17,929 nt of DNA from Planctomycetota bacterium. Its GTDB lineage: Bacteria > Planctomycetota > UBA8108 > UBA1146. The stretch covers positions 1 through 17,929 of the forward strand of contig NZJA01000015.1 of NCBI GenBank assembly GCA_002691835.1. The letters are read 5' to 3'. Shown one piece after another: positions 1-9,300 of the stretch (position 1 is its first letter; every line of letters starts with the position of its first letter). The notes beneath the pieces were generated by a model. That model ran no database searches, had not been told where the DNA came from, and saw nothing but the letters and a program-made list of their open reading frames with translations. The position numbers and the translations under genes were made by a program.

Positions 1-487
1 CCATTTGTGGAGAACGCCCTGACTTACTGAGTCTCGTTTTTCCATCCGGAGCCAAGATGACAAATACTGTATTTTCTAATTCACCAGATCTTCCCCGGAA
101 TAGTTTTTTGAGAAGTTCACCTTCTGCGTGATCCTCATAAGTGGAGAGTCTGGCGCAGACAAACTTTCTGGAGAGCTTGATGACCTCTTGATCGGACCAG
201 ATCCTCTGATCCATTTCTTGTTTACCCGGTCACCAGATCCCTGGAATCCCTCGACATTGTGGTGCTGCAGAGAGAAGCAATATCGGCTTGCCTGTTCTTA
301 ATGCTTCTGCGGAGGCATTTTTCCATGTCCCGATCCATGCGATTCCCTCTGGGTGACTGGATTTGAGTTCTGGGGTCGCTTTTTCATCGATCGGGGTCGT
401 TGTTTCTTTGCTGGGGGTCGCTGTTTCATTATTTGTCGGTGATTCTGCAAGACAAATTAAGAAGAAGAGCGGCATCAGATTCAACAT
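1..487 (-). CDS. Thioredoxin-like exported protein, candidate selenoprotein (3' end beyond window)
   Basis: Seen: from ATG at 487-485 the frame runs 85 codons, meets TGA at 232-230 (codon 86), and stays open for 76 more codons to the window edge. AGAGG lies 8 bases before this ATG; the in-frame ATG at 529 has no such site. Residues 1-17 are hydrophobic and resemble a short export signal, followed by a Thr/Pro/Glu-rich linker to about residue 45. A thioredoxin-like fold follows: GTW...A...GKPILLLSAAPQC, then GIW-TGA-PGKQEMDQRIWSDQEV, FVCARLSTYED and NTVFVILAPDGK. Aligning W-U-P-G-K-Q-E-M with the family pattern W-C-x-x-C-K-x-M puts the TGA on the nucleophilic Cys. Lys replaces the second Cys, and Asn stands where the cis-Pro usually is. 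Inference: selenocysteine is inserted at codon 86 and the protein acts as an exported thiol/selenol redox enzyme. Alternatives are a nonsense mutation or a sequencing error. TGA is a normal stop in neighbouring genes, so recoding to Trp is unlikely. Confidence 0.75.
194..212 (-). promoter_or_regulatory. Candidate bacterial SECIS hairpin
   Basis: Read on the minus strand, 17 bases after the in-frame TGA comes GGATCAG (212-206), loop AGGAT (205-201) and CTGGTCC (200-194). The arms form 7 pairs, one of them a G-U wobble, and a flanking U-G can add an eighth. Known bacterial SECIS elements lie inside the coding region just after the UGA. They have a small apical loop with a G in one of its first two positions, about 16-37 bases from the UGA. 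This loop starts 25 bases after the UGA and its second base is G, so it fits. SelB binding is inferred, not shown. Confidence 0.6.
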
Positions 488-562
488 GGCATTTGCCTCT
501 TTCGTATTCCAATATAACCCCAGATCCATGGCATAGTTTCAAAATGAGATTGAGAGGTCCTC
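488..562. other. Divergent intergenic region
   Basis: The 75 bases separate the starts of the minus-strand selenoprotein candidate and the plus-strand metallophosphoesterase, so promoters for both directions must lie here or in the 5' ends of the genes. It carries a ribosome binding site on each side: AGAGG for the minus gene and GAGAGG at 552-557 for the plus gene. I could not recognise convincing -35/-10 pairs. Confidence 0.4.
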
Positions 563-2503
563 ATGGTCTTCGCAAACAACCTTAGATTGACAATATCAGG
601 CTGTATTGAGTCTTCATTTATGAAATGGGTGCTGGTCATCCTGTCAATACAGTGCGTTTTTCCTGAATCGATGATTCAGGCTCAATCAGTTGCTGTGGAA
701 TCCTCATTCTTGCGCTGGGACTTTCGAAGTTCCTATCTCGGTGATCATGGTGCATTCGTCTCAAAAGAGGGCCGAATCAAAGGAGTTCTCAGCGGAGACC
801 TTTCATTGACAAAAAATGACCAAGGCTCCTCTCTTCTTTCAGAGGGTGGCAGTGGAATGCTCTACATGGGGGATTCCTTTGAAGAGTTATCAGAAGTTCT
901 CCCGGAAATGGAACTGACCGTCTCCGGTTGGATTTCGCAAGATGAAGTTCTTGAATGGGGAGGGGTTCTTGGATTTTTGCAAGACAACGCTGATTTCGAA
1001 AAGGGTTGGCTTCTGGGTTCAAGGAAAGGACAGGTTTGCCTGGCGATCGCTTCTGAAGGGAGCGATGACGGAGATGGATTGTTGACCTACTTATCTGGCG
1101 GAGAGCAAATGTCTTCTGGTGAGTGGTATCACGTTGCAGGAACTTATGATGGTCAGCAAATGGTTTTGTATCTGAATGGGAAACAGGTCGCACGATCGAG
1201 TGATCAGTCTGGGAAAATATTATATCCAGAGAGTGCGCCATTTGTCTTGGGTGCGTATAAGGATGACAATGAGTTCCATCCTCACGTTGGAGCAATGCAG
1301 GATTTCCGTTTATGGAAAACAGCATTGAGTTCAGATCAGATTGCCTCTCTTTATCGTGATCGCCCTGCAGTAACAGCGGCTCCACCTCCGCGTCCACCAC
1401 TCAAGTTTACGGTTTCTCCATGGCTGCAATGGGCACAGAAGGATGCCATCACCGTATCTTGTGAAACTTCTATGGATTGCCGGGTGGAGATTGATTTGGG
1501 TCGTGATTCGGAATTAGGTCAAACAGTCCGCTCCACATCGATTGGAAGACTTCACCATGTACGTTTGTTGGGGCTGGAAGAGGGGACCCCATACTTTTAT
1601 CGGGTACGAGCCATTCGAAACGAGAGCGATTCGGAATCCCTTCAATCGTCTGTACTGACCTTTCAAACACCGATGGCTACAGATCAGGCCTTCGGATTCC
1701 TGGTCGTTGGAGATACTCAAAATAATCCTCAAGTGACAAAAGCTGTGACCGATCTTGCGTGGGGGCATCGTCCGAACTTTGTAGTCCATTGCGGAGATTT
1801 GGTAGGAACGGGTTCAAACAAGCGAGAGTGGGTTCATGAGTTTTTTGCTGGGGCGGCTGGGATTTTAGAACGTGTACCGATTTTTCCAACCCTTGGGAAT
1901 CATGAGCAAAATGCGCAACTTTATTACGACTACTTCACTCTTCCGGAACCGGAGTACTATTACGATTTCACGTGGGGGAATACTCACTTTTTCGTTCTCG
2001 ATACAAACAAGTCGGTTGAGCCTGACACGGAGCAGGTGAAGTGGCTTGAAAGAGAATTAAAAAAGAGTCGATCCCGGTGGAAGGTCGTTTATCACCATCA
2101 TCCAGCATGGACTTCGGACGAAAATGATTATGGCGATACCTGGAAAGGAACTTCGACTCAGGGAGTTCGTCAAATCCAGAACCATTTGGTTCCACTGTAT
2201 GAAAAATATGGGGTGGATGTGGTTTTTAACGGCCATATCCATGTCTACGAGAGAACCTGGCCAATTCGGAATGGCAAGACGGTTGGTCCAGGTGATGGTG
2301 TTGTATACATTACCGCTGGAGGCGGTGGCGGCCATTTGGAAGGCTTTGCCCCCCAAAGAACTTGGTTCAGTAACAACAAACGTGTCGATCACCATTTTCT
2401 CATGGTGAATGTCAATGGTGGTCAGATGGAAATCTCTGCTTATGACATTGAGGGCCGGCTTTTCGACCGGGTTCAACTCGACACCAATGACAGGCGCCCA
2501 TGA
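563..2503 (+). CDS. Exported LamG-domain metallophosphoesterase, purple acid phosphatase-like
   Basis: This is a probable extracytoplasmic phosphatase or phosphodiesterase. A hydrophobic stretch at about residues 20-40, ending IQA/QS, looks like a signal peptide. Residues about 50-265 form a concanavalin A/LamG-type lectin fold (GEWYHVAGTYDGQQMVLYLNG, then FRLWKTALSSDQI). Residues about 280-370 resemble the Fn3-like N-terminal domain of purple acid phosphatases (SPWLQW...LGLEEGTPYFYRVRA). The catalytic domain follows with metal-binding motifs in order: GDTQ (383-386), HCGDL (Asp412), GNHE (445-448), HHHP (511-514) and GHIH (557-560). The first motif has Gln where the family often has His. Start 563 has GAGAGG 5 bases upstream; ATG at 620 would give a tidier signal peptide but has a weak ribosome binding site. 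The LamG part may bring the enzyme to a carbohydrate. The stop overlaps the next start (ATGA). The substrate cannot be told from sequence. Confidence 0.9.
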   Translation: MVFANNLRLTISGCIESSFMKWVLVILSIQCVFPESMIQAQSVAVESSFLRWDFRSSYLGDHGAFVSKEGRIKGVLSGDLSLTKNDQGSSLLSEGGSGMLYMGDSFEELSEVLPEMELTVSGWISQDEVLEWGGVLGFLQDNADFEKGWLLGSRKGQVCLAIASEGSDDGDGLLTYLSGGEQMSSGEWYHVAGTYDGQQMVLYLNGKQVARSSDQSGKILYPESAPFVLGAYKDDNEFHPHVGAMQDFRLWKTALSSDQIASLYRDRPAVTAAPPPRPPLKFTVSPWLQWAQKDAITVSCETSMDCRVEIDLGRDSELGQTVRSTSIGRLHHVRLLGLEEGTPYFYRVRAIRNESDSESLQSSVLTFQTPMATDQAFGFLVVGDTQNNPQVTKAVTDLAWGHRPNFVVHCGDLVGTGSNKREWVHEFFAGAAGILERVPIFPTLGNHEQNAQLYYDYFTLPEPEYYYDFTWGNTHFFVLDTNKSVEPDTEQVKWLERELKKSRSRWKVVYHHHPAWTSDENDYGDTWKGTSTQGVRQIQNHLVPLYEKYGVDVVFNGHIHVYERTWPIRNGKTVGPGDGVVYITAGGGGGHLEGFAPQRTWFSNNKRVDHHFLMVNVNGGQMEISAYDIEGRLFDRVQLDTNDRRP

Positions 2504-3375
2504 TTTCACTGATACCGCTCGACAATCTGCCCGAGATTCCGCTTACCGAAATGGGCGACCAGCTTAGAGACCTGTTGGGTGAGGAGACGATTGTCCGTCT
2601 TGCCGATGAGGGAAAAACGGTGGTTGCAGAAATCGCAGGGGTGATGATCAAGGTCACTTTATGCGACGAGCCGATTCCAGATCATATTTTGGCAGGACCG
2701 CTTTCTGCAGCATGGTACTGGGATGAAGCTCCAGCGGTTCTGGGAGGACATGAAGCTCATTTGGTGGTCGTTGTCGCCGATCCCAGATTACCAGTGCCGG
2801 ATAACACGAAATCTACCGAAGAGCAGGATTCTCAGTCAATCGGTTCACAATCGGGAGTCATCGAGATCTTCCCTGAGGCTCCGGATGCTCCCGCTTTGGA
2901 TGCTGAGGTAGTTCGCTATTCGGTGCAGGATGCTCTCCTGCTCACACGGATCTCTCTTCTTCTTGGGGCGAGCTGTTCGGCTCTCGCCGTTTACTGGGAT
3001 GGCTCTACTTCGATTCACTCTTGGACTGCATTTGAAGAATCCTGTTCGGCGATGACACCGACGAATTTACCTCTGCGAATTTGGATCGATTTCCGGTTAT
3101 GGGAGGCAAAGGATGGTTCAAGGGGTCTGGTCACCCGTGGAATGTCTGCATTGGGACAGCGGGAATTTGAAGTGATTGGCTCGACGAGTAGCGCCCAGCA
3201 GATCCGTGCATGGAGTTACACCGTTGCTCACTATTGTTTAGAGAAAAGTACAGTGTTGGAGCATGGGCAAGCGGTGGGAATATCGCCGAAAGAATGGATC
3301 CGCACATGGATTGTGAGCAGTCGGCTTGAACCGGGTACTTGGGCAACCTGGCTCGATCTGGAAGCAGAAGAGTGA
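2500..3375 (+). CDS. DUF4261-like protein of unknown function
   Basis: This is a 291-residue, apparently cytoplasmic protein with no signal peptide or membrane segment. An N-terminal part (about 1-75) is followed by HEAHLVVVVADPR, an acidic Ser/Glu-rich linker (about 103-130), and a C-terminal half that resembles the DUF4261 family. That half has DALLLTRISLLLGASCSALAVYWD, LPLRIWIDFRLWEAKDGS, GLVTRGMSALGQREFEV and a VLEHGQAVGISPKEWIRTW-like end. The family has no established biochemical role that I know of, so none is proposed. Its ATG (2500) overlaps the stop of the phosphoesterase gene as ATGA, which suggests translational coupling. The epimerase gene begins 5 bases after its stop. The family match is from memory of the pattern and was not searched. 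Confidence 0.75.
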   Translation: MISLIPLDNLPEIPLTEMGDQLRDLLGEETIVRLADEGKTVVAEIAGVMIKVTLCDEPIPDHILAGPLSAAWYWDEAPAVLGGHEAHLVVVVADPRLPVPDNTKSTEEQDSQSIGSQSGVIEIFPEAPDAPALDAEVVRYSVQDALLLTRISLLLGASCSALAVYWDGSTSIHSWTAFEESCSAMTPTNLPLRIWIDFRLWEAKDGSRGLVTRGMSALGQREFEVIGSTSSAQQIRAWSYTVAHYCLEKSTVLEHGQAVGISPKEWIRTWIVSSRLEPGTWATWLDLEAEE

Positions 3376-3380
3376 TTCGA

Positions 3381-4553
3381 TTGAAGAAGTTAATGACACT
3401 CACGACGAGTCGAGCCGACTGGGGACATCTTTCCTCACCCCTGAAGCACTTGCTTAGGGTGCCCGAATTGGAAGTCTCTCTGACAGCCATCGGGTCGCAT
3501 CTGTCGCCGGAGTTTGGTTATACCATCGATGAAATTGTGTCTGACGGGTTTGAAGTCCAACACAAGGTGGAATGTCTTCTCAGTAGTGATACTGATCAGG
3601 GAATGGCTAAAACTATTGGGTTAGCGACATTGTCCCTTTCAGATCTGTTTGCTCGAGAACGCCCTGATATTCTTCTGCTAATCGCAGATAGGTATGAAAT
3701 GCTGGCTCCTGCTTCTGTCGCACTCGCCCATCGAATACCTGTCGCTCATATTGAAGGAGGCGAGGTATCAGAAGGAGCGATTGATCATGCGGTCCGGCAG
3801 GCATTAACCGCGATGGCTCATATTCACTTTGTTCCGACAGCGACTGCTCGCAAGAGGCTGCTCGCCGCTGGTGAAGAGTCTTGGCGAATTCATCAGGTGG
3901 GGGCTCCCAGTATCGATCATTGGGTGGCAGGGGAAGCTGCGGCTGACTCTGAGGTTCGGACCACTCTTCAACTCGATAGCGAAGTCTCTCCGCTGGTCGT
4001 GGCATGGCATCCGACGACCCTGGATGGCGAAGTCGCTTTGGAGACCCAGCCGTTTTTCGATGCTTTAGAAGAGGTCGACGAGCCCTTGATCTTTTGCTTT
4101 CCGAATGCAGATGCCGGGAGCAGGAGTATTCGCGACAGGGCGAGAGAATATTGTGATCGGAAGCCTCAGGCTTCGATGCATGTCAATCTATCGCATCGCC
4201 TCTACTGGGGTTTACTGAAATGTGCTCAGGCGATCATCGGGAACTCGTCGAGTGGCATCATGGAGGCACCTGCGCTTGAGTTGCCTTGCCTGAACATCGG
4301 TCGAAGACAACAAGGTCGCGAAAGAAGCCAATGCATTGTCGATGTTCCTGCACAGCGCGAAGAGATTCTCAAAGGAATAGCCAAGGTCTGTGACGCAGAT
4401 TTTCGGGCTTCTCTGAGTGGAATGACCCATGCCTATGGAGATGGGCATGCCGGGGAACGGATTGCCAAGGTATTGGCAGATCTCCCGTCACGGGAAGAGC
4501 TTCTGCTGAAGAGGGCACTGCCGGCAGATCAGATCCCTGAAGTTCGGGAATGA
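3381..4553 (+). CDS. neuC: UDP-N-acetylglucosamine 2-epimerase (hydrolysing), NeuC/LegG type
   Basis: Enzymes of this family split UDP-GlcNAc (or a related UDP-sugar) into UDP and ManNAc (or a related sugar) as the first step to sialic or legionaminic acid. Visible family motifs are: N-terminal TSRADWG with the nucleotide-binding Arg11, ADRYEML (102-108) where the family usually has GDRYEM, HIEGGEVSEGAID (123-135) holding acidic catalytic candidates, and IGNSSSGIMEAP (286-297) followed by NIGRRQQGRER near the UDP site. The length of 390 residues is normal. I chose TTG at 3381 because it gives MKKLMTLTTSRADWG, matching the usual N-terminus. GAAGAG lies about 8 bases upstream, and this start avoids overlap with the previous gene. 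ATG 3339 would overlap that gene; ATG 3393 would cut the first strand. No NeuB- or NeuA-like gene is in the window, so the final sugar is unknown. Confidence 0.88.
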   Translation: MKKLMTLTTSRADWGHLSSPLKHLLRVPELEVSLTAIGSHLSPEFGYTIDEIVSDGFEVQHKVECLLSSDTDQGMAKTIGLATLSLSDLFARERPDILLLIADRYEMLAPASVALAHRIPVAHIEGGEVSEGAIDHAVRQALTAMAHIHFVPTATARKRLLAAGEESWRIHQVGAPSIDHWVAGEAAADSEVRTTLQLDSEVSPLVVAWHPTTLDGEVALETQPFFDALEEVDEPLIFCFPNADAGSRSIRDRAREYCDRKPQASMHVNLSHRLYWGLLKCAQAIIGNSSSGIMEAPALELPCLNIGRRQQGRERSQCIVDVPAQREEILKGIAKVCDADFRASLSGMTHAYGDGHAGERIAKVLADLPSREELLLKRALPADQIPEVRE

Positions 4554-4568
4554 GTGACCGGGAGGAGA

Positions 4569-6170
4569 TCAGCGATGATCTCTTCGACGAACCCTGCCCA
4601 CGGTGGCCCCAACAATCTCCCACATATCATCGACTTCTGTCATCTTTAGCTTTCTGCCTATAAAGGTCGCCAGCGACACTCCCAGCACAATCGCTCCGGC
4701 AAGAAGAATGACCTTTTTGGCTGGGAAAGCAGGGGTGATTTCCATGACTCCTGTGAGGAAGTGATGAGCTCCTTGGTGAACCAGAATGCTGAGGAAAATC
4801 AGCTTCACGCCCTGTGCCATTCGAAGTCGAGGTAAAGAGATCGTTTTGCGAAGAAGCCCTTGAAGTAAGAGCCAGCTGAGAATCGATGAGATCAGGTAAG
4901 ACTGGGCGATCAGGTCGGTGGTAACCTCCAGTGCTCCACCGAGCAATATCAGTGCTTGGACTCCAAGTCCGAGGAGAGTGATGAACAAGACCGCTTTTCG
5001 TTGACCGAGGGTGATTGCAGTTCTCTGTAGTCCAACGTTCAGAGCCGCAAAAGGAACTGCTAGGCAATACCAGGCCAAAATTCCTGCGGTTTGCTGTCCG
5101 TCGATATCTGTGAACCTTCCCCGGACAAAAAGGAGATCGATGATTGGGCCGGCCGTTGCCAGAAGGCCGGCTCCCGCAAGGAATCCAATGAAAGCTGTCA
5201 GGCGTTGATTGCGTGCAAACATTCGCGACAGCTGACCTTTCTGGTTTCTGCTGATCAGGTCCGCAGATTCATCGCCAGCAACGATTCCACTGCTGACTCC
5301 AATCAGGGCAATCGGGAAAAAATGGAATCGGAAAGCCGTCTCCAGGCAGGTCAAGCTTCCGGTTTCAAGACCTGAAGCCAAATGGAAAGCGAGCAGAGAA
5401 TAAGATTGAATCAGGATCTGGCTGATGAGCAGTGCTCCGAAGTCGAGAAGAAATCGACCATGTCCCGGAACTCGCCAGTGGAAGGTGGGCCAGGGAATCG
5501 GTCCTGCTCGAGAGACATCACGAAGCATGATCAATAGCCCCAGAACCGCGCCTCCCAGGAACGCCCAGATCCAGCCCTGAGCACGCGCGTGATCATCGGG
5601 GGCAATGACTAGCAAGAGACTGCCGCAGGCGAGGAGAGACAGATTCTGGAAGATCTGAGGCTTCAGAGCCTGAGTATCCCTGCGGTGGCAATGGAGAATC
5701 CCTCTGAAGACTGCCATAAAGGGAATCAGGGCGAGATAGGGAAGGAGGGCCCGTAATCCGGAAATCGCTTCCGATGATTTTGTCAGTCCAGGGAAAATAC
5801 CATCGATGACCTTGTCGGCCTGCCAAGTGAGCAGAGCCAAAAGCACTAGTGTCAGGGACATGATGGAGCTTAATGCCGCCCGTGCAAATCGGTGGGGGGC
5901 CTGATCATCATCGGCTTGCTGCTGTTGACGATAAGCGGGTGAAAAGGAAGCTGAGAGTGCCCCCTCCGAGAACATGTCTCTGAGCATTACTGGGATACGC
6001 AGGGCCGCTCTGAGAGCATCAGCGGTCGCGGTGGATCCGAGCAACGAGGTGAGCAGAATATCCCTGAAGAGACCCAGGATCCTTGAAATCAGTATGTACA
6101 AACTGATCGGTCCGACTCTGCGGATCTCAGGATTGCCTTTGCTCGGAGGATTTGCACTCTCAGGGATCAT
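4569..6170 (-). CDS. murJ: Lipid II flippase MurJ (MviN family)
   Basis: MurJ moves the peptidoglycan precursor lipid II across the inner membrane. The 533-residue product is hydrophobic, with alternating membrane helices through its whole length, and is close to the roughly 510 residues of Escherichia coli MurJ with 14 helices. The signature region is clear: SRILGLFRD (29-37), TADALRAALRIP (49-60) and MLRDMFSEGALSASFSPAYR (62-81). By alignment, Arg36, Asp51, Arg64 and Glu69 correspond to the essential Arg24, Asp39, Arg52 and Glu57 of E. coli MurJ. The start at 6170 has GTGGAG 5 bases upstream; an earlier in-frame start at 6266-6269 lacks such a site. The gene converges with the epimerase gene, with 15 bases between them. 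Confidence 0.93.
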   Translation of the reverse strand: MIPESANPPSKGNPEIRRVGPISLYILISRILGLFRDILLTSLLGSTATADALRAALRIPVMLRDMFSEGALSASFSPAYRQQQQADDDQAPHRFARAALSSIMSLTLVLLALLTWQADKVIDGIFPGLTKSSEAISGLRALLPYLALIPFMAVFRGILHCHRRDTQALKPQIFQNLSLLACGSLLLVIAPDDHARAQGWIWAFLGGAVLGLLIMLRDVSRAGPIPWPTFHWRVPGHGRFLLDFGALLISQILIQSYSLLAFHLASGLETGSLTCLETAFRFHFFPIALIGVSSGIVAGDESADLISRNQKGQLSRMFARNQRLTAFIGFLAGAGLLATAGPIIDLLFVRGRFTDIDGQQTAGILAWYCLAVPFAALNVGLQRTAITLGQRKAVLFITLLGLGVQALILLGGALEVTTDLIAQSYLISSILSWLLLQGLLRKTISLPRLRMAQGVKLIFLSILVHQGAHHFLTGVMEITPAFPAKKVILLAGAIVLGVSLATFIGRKLKMTEVDDMWEIVGATVGRVRRRDHR

Positions 6171-6275
6171 CGATTCTCCACTCTGGACCTCCAGCGTCGC
6201 ATGATAGCGGATATTGGTGTCGCAGGGCCAACGATCATCGGGGTCTCCAAAGAATTGGATGCTCATCAAGATCGC

Positions 6276-6313
6276 AAAAAAAGAGGCCCGGGAGTCTTCA
6301 CTCCAGGGCCTCT
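6276..6313 (-). terminator. Intrinsic terminator after the 1079-residue exported protein gene
   Basis: Arms AGAGGCCC (6282-6289) and GGGCCTCT (6306-6313), plus inner GGAG/CTCC (6291-6294 with 6301-6304), form 12 pairs with one G/A mismatch and a 6-base loop. Read on the minus strand the stem is followed by a run of 7 T (6282-6276). It lies 23 bases past the stop codon and separates this gene from murJ. Confidence 0.9.
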
Positions 6314-6336
6314 AGCATCCTTGATATCAAAGAGAA

Positions 6337-9300
6337 TCAGGGACAGGGGTCATAGGCAGCACAGTCCAGAGTATCGTCGGTCGGGTCATTCCCACAGACA
6401 CCGAAGGGGTCAGGAAGTGGGCCTGAACCACTGAAGAGACTTCCGAGAGAGGCGATGGCATCCGCGATGTTGATGCCCCCGTCGTCATTGGAGTCACAGG
6501 AGTCGAGGCAAGATCCACTGGGGCCTCCGGAGAAGAGGTTGCCGAGAAGGAAGACGGCGTCGGCGATATTGAAGGCTCCATCCGAGTTGCAGTCACCCCT
6601 CTGGAAACCGCCTCCGGGAGTGACCCCGCCACCAGAAAGGAAATCCCTGTAGGCGGCAACCACGGCATCACGATCTCCACCGTATCCGCCCAGTTCGAAG
6701 GTCGAACAGATGACTCGGCCACCTGTGGTCGGCACGTACGCGGTAGTCACACCGAAATTGAGGCCGATGGCATCATCGAAATTCCAGACGAGCCCGGCAT
6801 CTCCTCCAGCAAGTTCGGCCGTTGCCGGAATCAGAATGTCATTGAAGTCATTCGCGTTTCCGGTCGTCGACTGATTGTCCTGGTTGTATGAAACATTCTG
6901 ATTGGCGGACATGTCAAGGCCGACACCGCTGTCTTGACCATCGAGGGACACGAGTGAGTCCGTGTCGTCTTGGGCGTAGGGTTCAGAAACACCGTCACGG
7001 TCATCGAAAGCAGAGACCGGGTGGTTGAAGCTCCAGTGGTCAGTGCTCTCGAAGTAGATGGCGACTCCCGCTTCTGCGAGAGAAGCAATCAAGTTGGCTT
7101 CGTCACTATTGAGCAAAACATTGGTTGGATAGGTACCGCAGACAATCCAGACCTGTGATACCTGAGGCGAACTGAGGCATGCGAATTCATCAATTTGCAT
7201 ACGGATCAACTTGGAGTTGGATCCGGCGGCGACAAGGCTTTGTTGGATCGCTGCACCGGTATCGTTGGCACCGGTATCGCCATTATCGAACAGTCCTTCC
7301 ATGGCAACAACGATGGTGTCTTCTCCGTCGTAGCTGTAGTGGTCGGTAAACCCTGAAATCTCACCAGCACCAGAAGTGCAGTTGCCGCGCACGGTGTAGT
7401 TGAGGAATCCCTCTGGAGGGGAAGCATCCGAATAGGTGGTGGCATCCCCGGCAAGGGTTGCGACCACTGCGCCATCTCGCTCAATAGTGATCCCTGTGTA
7501 AACGCTGTTGTTGATCCAGGTGAGATCGACGGTATCGAGGCTACAGGAGCTGGTGGTCGTTAAGTCTGTCGGAGCGTTGCAGTCAGCAGGGCAGACCTCC
7601 AAGGACCAGCCAGAGAGAGTTGCCGCAGCTGCAGTATTGGACACGGTCAGGGTCCAGTCTCCACCTATCGTTTCGCCATCAAAATCAGCCAGGGTCCCGG
7701 GACCGGAAGGGATCAGTGATCCAAATCCGTCATTGGTTCCGGTCGCATCGTCGAATCGGCCGATCAGATCGGTTCCTGCGGCATTGTCATGCAGGCGAAT
7801 ACTGGTTCCTGCCGGTGAAAGCAGATCGATTTCGATACCGGTAAGATCCGGTGCAGTCAGATTCATATCGACGTCCAGATCGTTGATTCCGATCAACGAA
7901 GTGGGATCGATGGCAATCGTGTAATTTTCAATTCCGCTGATCGATTCTGGTTGAGAGATTTGAACACTCCAGTCATCCAGAGTACCTCCTCCAGTGTTCG
8001 CGAAGATGTCGGCAATGAAAATGGTCCAGCTTCCTGCAGCAGGTTCGCCATCAAAGTCTGCGAGGGACCCTGTTCCTTGGGAAAGAGCATAGGGCTGCAT
8101 TCTGACACCGCTAAAGGTCGTTGCACTTCCGTAGGGGACTCCTTCGTCATCGAAGATCAAAGACATATTGTCGTCAGAGTTGGATTCATTCTGATAAAGG
8201 CGAACCTGGGTGTTACTGGGCGCAATCAGATCGATATCGAGATTACCGATGAAGCCATGGGTAATGTTGACACCCACATCGAGGTCTTCAATGGTGCCAG
8301 TTCCTGCAAGATTGATCGTGTCAAAAGTGAAGTTGGCGGCTGGGTCGCCGACGTAGGCGATCGGTGCACCAGGAGCACTGGAACCATTGAGTCCGATGAA
8401 TCCGGAAAAGCTCAGGTTGGGATTTGGTGCTTGGTGACAGTCTGCTGGCGGGCAACTGATGGTCAGGGTCAGATCTCCCCGTTCACCGTTGAAGCCACCG
8501 ATTTGAACGAGGTAAGTTTCGCCTGCAATCGCATCGAGGAAGATCTCAGGCTCTCCGGAACCGGTGCAGCTTCCAGAATCACAAGCGAGCTCAGAAGCCG
8601 CATCTGGAGGACATGCGGAGGATCCAGGGTAGATCGCCATTTGCGGATTAAAATTCGCAGTTCCACAGGTGGAAAGAGTCACGATCCCACTACAGGAAGC
8701 CGTGTAAAGAAACCAGACGTCATTCAGGTTGCTTCCACCACAGGTGGTCGGTCCATCGGTGGTGGCCCCCAAAGTGGTCATTGTGAAGCTGCCTTCGACA
8801 AGGGGGGCGGCATCCGAACAGTTATCGTTCACTGGGGGAGTCGCACACAATGGGTCCCCGGCGCATTCATCATCGAGGCAGTCAACGAGACCGTCACCAT
8901 CGTCGTCTAATCCGTTTCCACAATTTTCAGGACAGACATTCGGTTGTCCGGGAGTATCTGTCAAAAAGTCAGAAAAAGATTGAATCTCCCAATCGCCATT
9001 CCCATCGGGGCAACGAACGACGTGACCCGGAACAAAAGTTCCATCAGGGCCCACGGTGGTGGAGCAATAAACCAGCTCACCGCCGGTTGTTTGACCGGTC
9101 ACAGGGTCGATTGGATTTTCGAGAATAGAGATGCAGTCGATGACAGCGGTCCATGGAGTGACATCGAGAATTCCATCGTCATCGATGTCGAGATCATCCC
9201 CGGAGGCCCCTGAGAATCCCTCGACCAACAAATGAGGGACGTTGTCACTGTTTTCGAAACTGAGGTCTGTCGTCAGATCTGCAGTTCCGAGAGTGAAGGA

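Noticed and set aside
230..529. A short stand-alone protein of 99 residues ending at the TGA
   Set aside because: The same frame continues as a coherent thioredoxin-like sequence after the TGA, and the part before it would lack the active site. The ATG at 487 has the better ribosome binding site.
3339..3380. ATG at 3339 as start of the epimerase gene
   Set aside because: It would overlap the previous gene by 37 bases and add 14 residues not typical of the family; TTG 3381 gives the usual MKK N-terminus.
4563..4584. Hairpin GAGATC/GATCTC between the convergent epimerase and murJ genes as a terminator
   Set aside because: Only about 6 pairs, no T run on either strand, and it overlaps the 3' end of murJ.
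7951..8910. Plus-strand open frame of 319 codons
   Set aside because: It is antisense to the P-domain and PPC part of a clear exported-protein gene, has no family-like content and no good start context. Long antisense frames are expected here from codon bias.
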